NCBI RefSeq assembly: GCF_000188015.2 | Contig: NZ_AEUX02000006.1 | Span: 1 to 64,000 of the forward strand | Source: Streptococcus ictaluri 707-05 | GTDB lineage: Bacteria > Bacillota > Bacilli > Lactobacillales > Streptococcaceae | DNA: 64,000 bases | Direction: 5' to 3' | Part shown: positions 7,944 through 17,123 of the stretch, piece after piece | Layout: every line of letters begins with the position of its first letter | How positions within the stretch are numbered: the stretch's first letter is position 1 | The notes under the pieces: model-generated | Seen by the model: only the letters and a program-made list of their open reading frames with translations | Told to the model about the DNA's origin: nothing | Databases searched by the model: none | Made by a program: the position numbers and the translations under genes

Positions 7944-10257
7944 AGCTGAGAAAGAGCGGGCAAAACGTCTCAGACGAACCCTGGTCGCATCCACACAAAA
8001 CAGCTTAAACTACCAAAGCCTAACACCTGATGGTCTGATGACCATCACAAACGATACTTACTCTAAAACCTATCGTCTAGGAGATACTAGCTATATCACC
8101 GCCACAGATGATGAACGGATTGATGTGATTGAAACCAATGCCGATATCTTCAATTCTTTAGACATTGATAATGATTTACAGCTGCTTATCATTAACCGTA
8201 GAGTGGAAAAACCTAGTCTAACTGCTATTCGTTATGACCTTGCAGAAGATGGCTATGATGACTACCGTAGTGAGTATAATGCCATGATTAAGGAGCGTTT
8301 CTCCCATGACCAAAATACCTTTAAAGTGGAGAAATATTTAACGATTACGGCGCAATCAGACCAAGCCCCACAAGCCAGTCGTATCTTAGATGATACAGCC
8401 AACATTATTGAAAGTCAGTATAGCGGCTTGGGAATCTCATTTAGAGAGATGGACGGTTTAGAACGCTTGCTTGTTTTTAGAAAGCTTCTACGAAAAGAAG
8501 CCTTTTTAGATTTCAACTATGAAGATATTGCTTTGTCAGGCCTTTCTACTAGGGACTTTATTGCCCCTAACTATTTGAAATTTGAAAAAGATTATATGCA
8601 AATTGATGATTCTTTTGCGAGGGTTCTCTATGTTAGACAATACCCGACTTTTTTGAATGACAAGCTGATTAAGAATATTCTGGATACGGGGATTGAGCTG
8701 GCTATTAGCCTACATGCTAAACCTTATGATACAGGCGCAGCCATTAAGAAAATCAAAACCGTTCAATCTAGTGTCCGTAGAGAAATGATTAAAAGTCAAA
8801 AAGCTGCCGCAAAAGCCATGATTTCTAGTGACTTAGTGGTCGGAGGTAAAGCAGTGGAGACCTCAAGAGAGACTGAAAAGTGGACGGAAGAGCTTCAGGA
8901 TAATGATCAGAAGATGTTTTCAGGAGTCATGGCCATCTACCTACTGGCAGATAGCCTTGAAGAGCTCAATAATCATACCGAACAAGTCCAACGATCTGTC
9001 CGTAAGAATACCGTTGAGCTAGACAAATGTTACCTTTATCAGGAAGAAGCCCTCAACACCATTTTGCCAATTGGTATTCCCTTTATCAATGTGAAACGTC
9101 GTTTTATGAGGGATATGACGACCAGCAATTTAGCCACACAAGTCCCCTTTACCAACGTGGATTTACGCTCCTCTAGCCCACGTGCCGTTTATTATGGTCA
9201 AAATCAACTTTCCAAAAATGCAGTAACGGTTGACCGTAAACGGGACTTAAATACAGGCTCAGGGGTTATCTTTGGGATTCCTGGATCTGGGAAATCAGTA
9301 CTAGCTAAAGCAGGAGAAATTATTCCGACTCTTTTACGCTATCCAGAAGATCAAATCATTATCATTGATGCCGAAGACGAATATACAGGAATTGGCCGTG
9401 CCTTTGGGGCAGAAATCATTACCATTGCCCCAGGATCTTCCCATCATTTTAATTTACTTGATTTACCTGATAAGGATAAACTCCAGGCGGAAGATAACGA
9501 CCCTATTGGCCAAAAGTCCAACCTCCTCTCAACCCTTTTTGAAAATATTTTCTCTGAAGTGTCGGACGATGAGTTCGCCATGATTGACCGAGTGACCAGA
9601 AAGACCTATGAAGCCTATCCTCATCCTACCTTTAAGGATTGGCAAACCATTCTCGAACAACAGTCAGAAGACGTCGCACAACTGCTGGCTTTAAAAGCAG
9701 AACCCTACACGAGAGGATCTAATGATATTTTTGCGCATCCAACCAATGTCAATATGGAGAATCGCTTCATTATCTTTAACCTTAAGCAATTAAGTGGGAA
9801 ACTCAAACCCTTTGCCCTTCTTGTTATTCAAGACTACATCTGGAATCAGGTGGTCAACCACCAAGGGAAAAAAACCACTTGGCTTTACTTTGATGAGTTA
9901 CAACTTTACTTTAAAAATAAACTCCAGGCTACCTTCTTCACCGAGTTATATTCTCGTATTCGTAAGTACGGAGCTATCTCTACAGGGATTACACAAAATC
10001 CTGAAACGGTCCTCTCAACAGAAGAAGGGCGAAAACTTGTCGCCAACTGTGAATTTATGGTGCTTTTAAAACTCAAACGTACCGATTTAGAAGCACTGTC
10101 GCAAGTAACCCCACTCACACCTTCTCTAGAGTGCTTTGTCCTAAGACCTAAGGCGAAAGGCACAGGCTTAATTGTAGCAGGAACGACCATTGTGCCCTTT
10201 GAAAATCCAATCGCTAAAGAAACTAAACTTTACCAATTGGTTGCAACAGATGGTTAA
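7903..10257 (+). CDS. VirB4/PrgJ-type conjugation ATPase
   Basis: VirB4 powers assembly of the conjugation channel at the inner membrane face and works with VirD4. The 784-residue protein has the typical N-terminal domain and a C-terminal RecA-like ATPase domain. Walker A is GIPGSGKS at about residue 457, IIIIDAEDEY follows at about 487, and Walker B is LYFDEL at about 660. The ATG at 7903 is preferred over one at 7879 because GAAAGGA at 7884-7890 lies between them and serves the later start. The length is usual for the family and no damage is seen. It overlaps PrgI and is followed 19 bases later by the hydrolase gene. Confidence 0.93.
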   Translation: MTLFGRKKTPKRTKAEKERAKRLRRTLVASTQNSLNYQSLTPDGLMTITNDTYSKTYRLGDTSYITATDDERIDVIETNADIFNSLDIDNDLQLLIINRRVEKPSLTAIRYDLAEDGYDDYRSEYNAMIKERFSHDQNTFKVEKYLTITAQSDQAPQASRILDDTANIIESQYSGLGISFREMDGLERLLVFRKLLRKEAFLDFNYEDIALSGLSTRDFIAPNYLKFEKDYMQIDDSFARVLYVRQYPTFLNDKLIKNILDTGIELAISLHAKPYDTGAAIKKIKTVQSSVRREMIKSQKAAAKAMISSDLVVGGKAVETSRETEKWTEELQDNDQKMFSGVMAIYLLADSLEELNNHTEQVQRSVRKNTVELDKCYLYQEEALNTILPIGIPFINVKRRFMRDMTTSNLATQVPFTNVDLRSSSPRAVYYGQNQLSKNAVTVDRKRDLNTGSGVIFGIPGSGKSVLAKAGEIIPTLLRYPEDQIIIIDAEDEYTGIGRAFGAEIITIAPGSSHHFNLLDLPDKDKLQAEDNDPIGQKSNLLSTLFENIFSEVSDDEFAMIDRVTRKTYEAYPHPTFKDWQTILEQQSEDVAQLLALKAEPYTRGSNDIFAHPTNVNMENRFIIFNLKQLSGKLKPFALLVIQDYIWNQVVNHQGKKTTWLYFDELQLYFKNKLQATFFTELYSRIRKYGAISTGITQNPETVLSTEEGRKLVANCEFMVLLKLKRTDLEALSQVTPLTPSLECFVLRPKAKGTGLIVAGTTIVPFENPIAKETKLYQLVATDG

Positions 10258-10276
10258 GAAAGTGAGGTGATGGTCT

Positions 10277-12910
10277 ATGTATGAGACAGATCCCAAACAA
10301 GCCAGACAAGAACGAAAACAACGGATCAAGGAAGGCATCACTTCCAATAAAACGAAAGTCCCTAAAGAAGCTCGCTTAGAGTCTAAAATGGCATACAAAA
10401 GAGCTAAAAAGGATTATAAACTGGCCCAAAAAGACTATATCTTACATCAAGGCCCCAAACCAACAGCTAGAGCCCTTTTCTTTAAGCAAAAAGCCGCTAA
10501 GGCAAAGCTCAATAAACAAGTCGCAAAGACCATCTATAAACGAGCCAAAAAAGCGGATGAGAGCTACATTCCCAATCGTCTGAAAACACGAGCAAAAAAT
10601 GGTACTAAAATGAAGGCAAGGTATGATGTCGAACGAAGCATGCGGGATAATGATATTCTAGGAGATTGGGTCAAAGCTAGACAAGACATCCGTCAGTTTC
10701 AGTACCAAAAGAATGCGTCAAAGCGTGCCGCAAGAGCTGGAGGAAAGTTGGCTAAATACTCCATTAAACACAGCTATGGACAGGTCAACCGAGCTTATAA
10801 CTTCACCCGTGGACGTGGCTTCACCAGAACCCCAAAAGAATTCTCTTGGGAGGGAAAACTCACTAAAAAGATACGACAGGTAAGGCAACGAGCAGCACTG
10901 ACAAAGGTAGGAAGAGTAGCTAAAGGAACAAGTAAGGCAGTTAAAATCGTCTCAAAACCCCTTCGCTCTATCTTAGCCAATCCTCTCGCTATTAAGTCCT
11001 ATTTCCTAATGTTTCTAATCTTTGCGGTCCTAGCTCTTTTTATGGGAATCTTAGGAGGGAGTGGTCCCGTCCAACAAAATGAATTTGACCTCAATCGCTC
11101 TTGGCTTCAAGTGAGTAAGCGAGATCGAGAAAAATCAAATGACAAGGTGGATTACTGGACCAACATTGATGATATCCTCTTTTTCATGAATTACCGTTAT
11201 GGTAGTGAGTGGAATCCAGACAGTAATTGGAAAGAAGGGACAGGAGGAGAATTAGCTGGGAATCTTGGCTTTAACCACTATTCGGATGCCCTTAATGATC
11301 TCTGGAATCACTTAAATGATGACCCAAACAATCTTAAAACAATGGCAGACCTTTATGGCTTTTCTTCACCTCTCAAATGGGCTAAGCTTACGAAAGACGA
11401 GTTAGAAGAATACAAGGAACTGATAGAACTGACAAAAGAGGTGGGACGTTATCCCTCTTACCAGGAATTAGATAGTCCTTTTTACAGTGAAAAAGACCCC
11501 TCTTACGCCAATCCCTTGACAGTCCTGAAGCGTTTCGGTTACACATCACCCACAGAAATCTACGAGAAGACGCAGCTCAAAGCAACAACGGGTCAAGCTC
11601 TACGAGCTCCCCTGTCAGGAAAAGTCTCAATAAAAGACGATAGGCTATCCATTCAGACGGATGAAGCAATCTTTACTTTTTACAAGGTAGGGAGCCTTCG
11701 TGTCACAGATGGCGTAGAAGTCACGTCTGGCGATGAAATTGGTAAGGTGACAACCAATGGTTACCAAACCATTCAATATCAGAAGTTAGAAGAGAAAGCA
11801 ACTAAAGATCAAAAGGCCAAGTGGACTTCTGTTAATCCAGGCTTCTATTTCCAGTCTGTCATTTACAACCAGACAACATCTGTCCTGACAACACTTGACG
11901 GTGACTTGGGACAAAAGGCCAGAAGTATCAAAGATTATCTGAAGAAAAAGTTGCCGAATCTAACAGATAATGGCTTAGCTGCCATGTTAGGAAACTTTGC
12001 GACAGAAAGCAACATCAATCCGAAACGAGCTGAAGGTGACTACCTCAGTCCACCAGTTGGGGCTTCAGCTTCTTCCTGGGATGATGAGGATTGGCTAGCC
12101 CTTGGTGGTCCCGCTATTTATAATGGAGGCTATGCCAATATTCTCCATCGAGGTCTTGGTCTAGGGCAATGGACTGATACGGCGGATGGCTCAACCAGAC
12201 ATACCTTGTTGCTAAATTATGCGAAAGGAAGGAACAAAAAGTGGTATGACTTAGAACTGCAACTAGACTTTATGTTAGAAGGAGATAATCCCTATTATAG
12301 GACGATTGTGACTGGTATTTTAACTAGCTATGATGACGTTGCTCTACTGACGAAACGTTTTCTCAATAATTGGGAAGGAAATGCAGGCGATAAACTGCTA
12401 GAGCGTCAAAATAATGCCAAACAAATCCACGCCTTTCTGACACAAAAAATAGTTGGCGGTGGAACAATAGCTTCTTCATGGAATTTCCCTGAAGCCTATC
12501 GTTCAAAAGTGGAGCATCCTCCAACACAAGCGGCAATGACCACCCAACAAGGTAGTGGTTATCCTGTCGGTCAATGTACCTGGTATGCCTATAATCGCCT
12601 CGTAGAGCTAGGTTCTATCAAAGATTTATCAGGCGCTTATGGCTATTTAGGTAATGGCCAAGATTGGGTCCGAAATCTAGTGGCTAAAGGGTGGCGATAC
12701 AGCCCAACGCCTATCAAGGGAGCTGTCGTTTCAACGGCGGGCGGTTTTGATGGAACGTATCCACAATGGGGACATGTTGGCATCGTAGAAGTCGTTAATC
12801 CAGATGGTAGTTTTTTGGTATCTGAACTAAATTATGCAGGCATTCAAGATAGCATTCATTACCGAGTCTGTCAGTCAGCTCCATTTTATAGCTTTGCCAC
12901 ACCAAAATAA
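10277..12910 (+). CDS. Membrane-anchored conjugation peptidoglycan hydrolase (lysozyme-like plus CHAP)
   Basis: This VirB1-like enzyme opens the cell wall for the mating channel. The 877-residue protein has a very basic cytoplasmic N-terminus (1 to 235), one membrane segment (about 238-262), a linker with a LytM/M23-like beta region (about 440-500), a phage-tail-type lysozyme domain (about 547-722, with GNFATESNINP and GLGLGQWTD), and a C-terminal CHAP amidase/endopeptidase domain (about 758-871) with its cysteine in GQCTWYAY (about 766) and histidine in WGHVGIVE (about 831). Two bond-cutting domains in one protein is normal in Gram-positive systems. The M23-like part appears to lack the metal-binding residues. 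The start follows GAAAGTGAGGTGATG. Intact. Confidence 0.9.
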   Translation: MYETDPKQARQERKQRIKEGITSNKTKVPKEARLESKMAYKRAKKDYKLAQKDYILHQGPKPTARALFFKQKAAKAKLNKQVAKTIYKRAKKADESYIPNRLKTRAKNGTKMKARYDVERSMRDNDILGDWVKARQDIRQFQYQKNASKRAARAGGKLAKYSIKHSYGQVNRAYNFTRGRGFTRTPKEFSWEGKLTKKIRQVRQRAALTKVGRVAKGTSKAVKIVSKPLRSILANPLAIKSYFLMFLIFAVLALFMGILGGSGPVQQNEFDLNRSWLQVSKRDREKSNDKVDYWTNIDDILFFMNYRYGSEWNPDSNWKEGTGGELAGNLGFNHYSDALNDLWNHLNDDPNNLKTMADLYGFSSPLKWAKLTKDELEEYKELIELTKEVGRYPSYQELDSPFYSEKDPSYANPLTVLKRFGYTSPTEIYEKTQLKATTGQALRAPLSGKVSIKDDRLSIQTDEAIFTFYKVGSLRVTDGVEVTSGDEIGKVTTNGYQTIQYQKLEEKATKDQKAKWTSVNPGFYFQSVIYNQTTSVLTTLDGDLGQKARSIKDYLKKKLPNLTDNGLAAMLGNFATESNINPKRAEGDYLSPPVGASASSWDDEDWLALGGPAIYNGGYANILHRGLGLGQWTDTADGSTRHTLLLNYAKGRNKKWYDLELQLDFMLEGDNPYYRTIVTGILTSYDDVALLTKRFLNNWEGNAGDKLLERQNNAKQIHAFLTQKIVGGGTIASSWNFPEAYRSKVEHPPTQAAMTTQQGSGYPVGQCTWYAYNRLVELGSIKDLSGAYGYLGNGQDWVRNLVAKGWRYSPTPIKGAVVSTAGGFDGTYPQWGHVGIVEVVNPDGSFLVSELNYAGIQDSIHYRVCQSAPFYSFATPK

Positions 12911-12931
12911 TATAGAAAGAAGGAACAATAC

Positions 12932-13573
12932 ATGAAAATGATTGATACTGAAAAACTCAAATTGTTAAAGTTAATGGGACTTGGTTTTGCGGTTATTCTT
13001 GTTTTAGGTATGGTCCTTTGGTTGGGTCTAGCAACGACAAACAACCATCAGACAAATAAAAAGGAAGAACCGACGACTAAGCAAGTCAAGAAGGTGGAAG
13101 GGACGGAAATAACAACGGCTTATGTTAAAGACTTTCTAGTTGCTTATTTTACCAAGAAAGACCTAGGAGAAAATTGCAATCTTTATCTCCCCTTTATGAC
13201 AGAAGCCGCTTACCAACAAGAAGTGGCTAGTGAAAAAGAGCCTGCTGCACAGGCCTATAAGGGCTATGTCGTTGATACAAAGCTCAAATCAGCGACTATT
13301 TACATTGATGAAGAAAACCATGTGGCATTAGCTAAAGTCAGCTATACCCAAACCCAACTTCAAAAAAAGAAGGACTACACGAATGCTCAAAAAGATGTGC
13401 TGTCCAACAGTACCCTTAGGATTAGCTATATTAAACAAGACAAGAAATACTTGATCAGCCATATTGAGCCAATTTTGATTGTCGACACCCTGAATGCTAG
13501 TCAAGAAGCATCACTTCCAACCCTCAACCAACCCAATACAAACCAATCAACAGAAAGGAAAGAGACACCATGA
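12932..13573 (+). CDS. VirB8/TcpC-like conjugation protein
   Basis: The 213-residue product has a short cytoplasmic N-terminus, one membrane segment (about residues 17-37), a lysine- and threonine-rich linker, and an extracellular domain of about 140 residues with alternating beta strands. This architecture is that of VirB8-fold (NTF2-like) proteins, which bridge channel components at the outer face of the membrane. The family call is inference from architecture and from its place after the hydrolase gene. It starts at the ATG after GAAAGAAGGAACAATAC and overlaps the next gene by four bases (ATGA). Confidence 0.7.
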   Translation: MKMIDTEKLKLLKLMGLGFAVILVLGMVLWLGLATTNNHQTNKKEEPTTKQVKKVEGTEITTAYVKDFLVAYFTKKDLGENCNLYLPFMTEAAYQQEVASEKEPAAQAYKGYVVDTKLKSATIYIDEENHVALAKVSYTQTQLQKKKDYTNAQKDVLSNSTLRISYIKQDKKYLISHIEPILIVDTLNASQEASLPTLNQPNTNQSTERKETP

Positions 13574-13842
13574 CCAAATCAGAAACATTACAAACACAAC
13601 GCACAAAGGTTCAAGCCCGTTATGAGGACTATCTGGCCAAAGCTAAAAAGGAGGAAACAAAACTAAAAGAATTGGATACCCAAATCATTCTGGCCAAACA
13701 TGAAGAGCGTTCAGACTATTTAGCTAAGCACCAGTTGACCTGGGCGGATATTGAAAAACAAATTGCTGCAGGAAAATTGAAAGGAGAACAAAACCATGTA
13801 CCGTCTAACCAATCTGACGCTGGACACGGCAACGACTTATAA
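13570..13842 (+). CDS. Small coiled-coil protein of the transfer operon
   Basis: The product has 90 residues and is almost entirely hydrophilic. Residues 5 to about 55 form a probable coiled coil rich in K, E, Q and A (RYEDYLAKAKKEETKLKELD). No family is recognised. Its start overlaps the stop of the VirB8-like gene and its end overlaps the start of the following membrane gene by 47 bases, so translation is coupled through all three. It probably acts as a small cytoplasmic partner, which is inference from the tight packing. Confidence 0.65.
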   Translation: MTKSETLQTQRTKVQARYEDYLAKAKKEETKLKELDTQIILAKHEERSDYLAKHQLTWADIEKQIAAGKLKGEQNHVPSNQSDAGHGNDL

Positions 13843-14520
13843 GAACAAGGACTTGGTTTACCAAGCCTTAGAGCGAGAAAACGCCAAAGTGAAACACCAG
13901 GAGGCAGAAGGGCTGCTTTTGGTGGAAGAGTTGGATAAGAAGGGAGTCGTGATTTACCAAGAGGATATCTATCTTCCCTTTGAAGGGATCGCAGATAGTC
14001 TTTTTCTAAAAAGTGGAACAACTACTCATCAAAAGGAATCTCAGTCCAACCAGAAGTGGTTTTGGACACGTTCTAGAGACAAGAACAGCCAGAAATCCAG
14101 CCCAAAAGAGAAACAAGAGCTTAGAAAGACCGTCTCAGACATTGAAACACAGTCTATTAAGGGAAAAAGCCTCTCTTCCTTTCTGAAAGTCTTTTGGCAG
14201 GGCCTCCTTTTGGTTGGAATGGGAGTCAGCCTTACGATAGCTGGCTTTACGACAAGCTTATCTCTTAAACAGGAAAAAGAACTTTCTTATCTGAACCAAC
14301 AGTGGAACTCAAACACCCATCTGGCCAATTACAATCGGTCATTTTGGAATCAGTGGACCAAGCAGATGATCAAATTTATCAACTAACCTATGTCCTAGCA
14401 ATCAAAGATGGGGAGACTAGAACTCAGACACGACTAACACTAACTGTTAAAGAAGTTTCTATGACTCCTTATGGTTACCAAATCATTAAAATCCCTAAAC
14501 AAACCAATTATCCAAAATAG
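13796..14520 (+). pseudogene. Membrane-anchored transfer protein, frameshifted
   Basis: The first frame (13796-14386) encodes a charged N-terminal region, a membrane segment (about residues 132-152, FLKVFWQGLLLVGMGVSLTI) and then a tail that turns into nonsense. A second frame beginning near 14302 continues with a plausible domain (QSVILESVDQADDQIYQLTY and onward) up to 14520. Restoring one A after position 14299 (CAA GTG instead of CA GTG) joins them into one protein of about 241 residues. No family is recognised. The gene starts after AAAGGAG and lies between the coiled-coil gene and the PcfB-like gene. If the reads show the base is present, this becomes an ordinary intact gene. Confidence 0.65.
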
Positions 14521-14532
14521 AAAGGTAAAGAT

Positions 14533-15051
14533 ATGGATCAAGCAAGAACCAGTCATTCCCTAGCTTTAAAGGGCAAAGTGACTTTAGAATTAACCATTCA
14601 AGCCCTTTACACCCTTTCCAAGGCTTATCATGATAATAAACAATACAAACTGGACCATCAAACATTTGAAGGAGAAACCCGTTTCAATGACTTTATGGCA
14701 ACCAAATCCCAAAAAGATGTGGAACAGCTCTTAAGTAGTGAAGTCCATCTTGAAAAACTTAAATGTTACTTAGAGGAAGTTAAGGTGGGGTTTACCTACT
14801 ACCAAAAAGGGGAGATGACCTATCTCATTTTTGAAAGTAAAAACCGTCTTTTGGCGGAAAAAGCTATTAAAGACATGTTGGCTGATATCACAAAGACTCC
14901 TGAGAAACTAGAGAAGTTTTCTAAAAAGGTCTTGAGAAAACCCCATGAAATGACCCCAGAAGACAAACTCGCCTATTACAAAACCAATGTTGTCTATAAA
15001 GGAATGAGTCCGGTCGTCACAAAAGAAATCGGAAAGGAGAAAGCACGATGA
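14533..15051 (+). CDS. PcfB-like protein (DUF3801 family)
   Basis: The 172-residue cytoplasmic protein begins with MDQARTSHSLALKGKVTLEL and has a basic C-terminal half, matching the DUF3801/PcfB family. PcfB is encoded next to the coupling ATPase PcfC in pCF10 and helps deliver the relaxase-DNA substrate. Here the stop overlaps the VirD4 start by four bases (ATGA), exactly that arrangement. It starts at the ATG after GAAAGGTAAAGAT. Intact; the family call rests on length, opening motif and context. Confidence 0.75.
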   Translation: MDQARTSHSLALKGKVTLELTIQALYTLSKAYHDNKQYKLDHQTFEGETRFNDFMATKSQKDVEQLLSSEVHLEKLKCYLEEVKVGFTYYQKGEMTYLIFESKNRLLAEKAIKDMLADITKTPEKLEKFSKKVLRKPHEMTPEDKLAYYKTNVVYKGMSPVVTKEIGKEKAR

Positions 15052-16847
15052 CCAGAAAGCCAATTTGGCCCTACCTAGTGGTGGGGCTTTTGTCATTTAT
15101 CTTATGCCAATCTTTCTACGCTTACTATCAACTAGCGACACAAGCGGTGCCTTTTATGGGGATGCTTCGGGTGAATTGGTTACTGGAGAATTGGTCCTTA
15201 TTTTCCTTGAGACTCTCCTTTGAACCTGACGCTTTGATGGCTGGTGTTATTGGTTTTGGATTGCCTCTATTGGTTTATGTATCTGGAGACAAAAGTGCTT
15301 ATCGACACGGTGAGGAACAAGGGAGTGCTCGATTTGCGACATTAAGAGAGATGAAACGCTTTGAGGACAAGGATAGTGATAAGAACATGCTCTTTACTAA
15401 GCAGGTGAAAATGGGCCTCTTTAACTTCAGACTAGCTTACAACGTTCAACTCAATAAGAATGTCATCGTCATTGGTCTTCCAGGCGATGGAAAAACCTTT
15501 ACCTTTGTGCTCCCTAATCTGATGCAGCTGAATTCTAATTTTGTCGTGACAGACCCTAAAGGAAATCTGGTACATGAGACTGGAAAGATGCTTGAGAAAC
15601 ATGGCTATGCCGTAAAAATCTTTGATCTCATTCGTCTAAAGAATTCTGATTGCTTTAATCCCTTTCACTACATGACTTCAGAATTAGACATTGACCGCAT
15701 CTCTGAAGCTATTACAGAAGGCACCAAGAAGAGTGAGCACATGGGAGAAGATTTCTGGGTGCAGGCAGAATTAATGTTGCAGCGGGCTTTAATTGGTTGG
15801 CTCTATTTTGACTCTAGAGATCCTGAAACAGGCGCACAGCTTTATATGCCAAATCTTGGTCACGTGGCTGATCTCTTACGTGGTATCTATCGTGAAGACC
15901 CAGAGGTTCCTAGTTCTGTCGAACAGATGTTTGAAGAGCTAGAAGAATTACAACCTGGTAATTATGCTTACAAACAGTGGAAACTTTTCCAGAACTTTAA
16001 GGGGGAAACAAGAAATAGTGTTGTGGCTATTCTTTCCTCTAGGTATTCCATCTTTGACCATGACGACGTGAGAAAGCTCATCAGTGAGGACACCATGGAG
16101 ATGGATAGCTGGAATACAAAGAAAATGGCTGTTTTTATTGCCATCCCAGAAACCAACAATGCCTTTAACTTTTTATCCTCTATCCTTTTTGCGGTTGGTT
16201 TTGAGGTCTTAACCCACAAGGCAGATACTATTCTCCAGGGAAAAGTCTCTGGATACAGCAGACAAAATCTCAGACATATCCAATTTATTTTAGATGAATT
16301 TGCGCAGATTGGTCGCATTCCAAACTTTACCCAGATTCTATCCTCTATCCGTAGTCGTGAGATGTCCATTAAAATCATTATTCAAGCCGTTAACCAATTG
16401 GAATCTCTCTATAAGAGTGATTGGAAAACCATCTTTAATAACTGCGCTACCCATCTTTTTTGGGGAACCAATGATAAAGATACCATGGAATACTACTCAA
16501 CCCGTTCAGGAAAACAAACGATTAGAACAAGGTCAACCTCAAAAACGCATAGCTATCGTAACGGTTCTTCTGGTGAAAACAAACAAATCCAAGGCCGTCC
16601 TCTCCTAACTCCTGATGAAGTGGCTAGAATTGGTGTAGATGAGGGATTGGTGTTTATTTCAAAACAAAATGTTTTTAAGGACAAGAAGGCTAGTGTTTAC
16701 GACCATCCAAGACAACACGACATTGCCCACTCCCCTGAAGATAAAGAAAAATGGTATGACTATAAGCGTCTAGGAACAGATATTGATGGTCTGTTGCTTC
16801 ATGCGACAGATTTAACCCCAGAGTTTGAAGAACTCTTTGCAGCTTAA
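15048..16847 (+). CDS. VirD4/TraG-type conjugation coupling ATPase
   Basis: The coupling protein receives the relaxase-bound strand and feeds it to the channel. The 599-residue protein has two N-terminal membrane segments (about residues 8-27 and 60-80), then a RecA-like domain with Walker A GLPGDGKT (about residue 142), TDPKGNLVHET, and Walker B FILDEFAQIGR (about residue 412), followed by the conserved IIIQAVNQLESLY and FWGTND segments. Length and motifs are complete. Translation is coupled to the PcfB-like gene upstream, and a small gene follows after 18 bases. Confidence 0.93.
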   Translation: MTRKPIWPYLVVGLLSFILCQSFYAYYQLATQAVPFMGMLRVNWLLENWSLFSLRLSFEPDALMAGVIGFGLPLLVYVSGDKSAYRHGEEQGSARFATLREMKRFEDKDSDKNMLFTKQVKMGLFNFRLAYNVQLNKNVIVIGLPGDGKTFTFVLPNLMQLNSNFVVTDPKGNLVHETGKMLEKHGYAVKIFDLIRLKNSDCFNPFHYMTSELDIDRISEAITEGTKKSEHMGEDFWVQAELMLQRALIGWLYFDSRDPETGAQLYMPNLGHVADLLRGIYREDPEVPSSVEQMFEELEELQPGNYAYKQWKLFQNFKGETRNSVVAILSSRYSIFDHDDVRKLISEDTMEMDSWNTKKMAVFIAIPETNNAFNFLSSILFAVGFEVLTHKADTILQGKVSGYSRQNLRHIQFILDEFAQIGRIPNFTQILSSIRSREMSIKIIIQAVNQLESLYKSDWKTIFNNCATHLFWGTNDKDTMEYYSTRSGKQTIRTRSTSKTHSYRNGSSGENKQIQGRPLLTPDEVARIGVDEGLVFISKQNVFKDKKASVYDHPRQHDIAHSPEDKEKWYDYKRLGTDIDGLLLHATDLTPEFEELFAA

Positions 16848-16865
16848 GCTAGTAGAAAGGACGAT

Positions 16866-17123
16866 ATGATGACTGATACAAAAAGACGACTCGGCTATTT
16901 AGAAACCATTAGCCAACCACTTGCCTTGAAAGCAGAAAACTTAATGTTAGAATACCAGGCTATTTGGCAGGTTTTGAAACAAGCAGATGAAGCAACGTTT
17001 TATCAACTTGCCCCTCATCTCTTTGTGACAATAGAGCAAAAAGAGCCATTGCTTGTAGAAGCCCTTGAAAGTACTCCTGAGGGCTATGAGCTCTTTAAAA
17101 CATTACTGAAGGAGGAAAAATAG
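16866..17123 (+). CDS. Small conserved-looking protein of the conjugative element
   Basis: The product has 85 residues, is hydrophilic and probably helical, and has no recognised motif. It starts at an ATG five bases after AAAGGA and its stop is directly followed by the next ATG, so it belongs to the operon running from the coupling protein to the toprim protein. The tight spacing argues that it is expressed. Function unknown. Confidence 0.65.
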   Translation: MMTDTKRRLGYLETISQPLALKAENLMLEYQAIWQVLKQADEATFYQLAPHLFVTIEQKEPLLVEALESTPEGYELFKTLLKEEK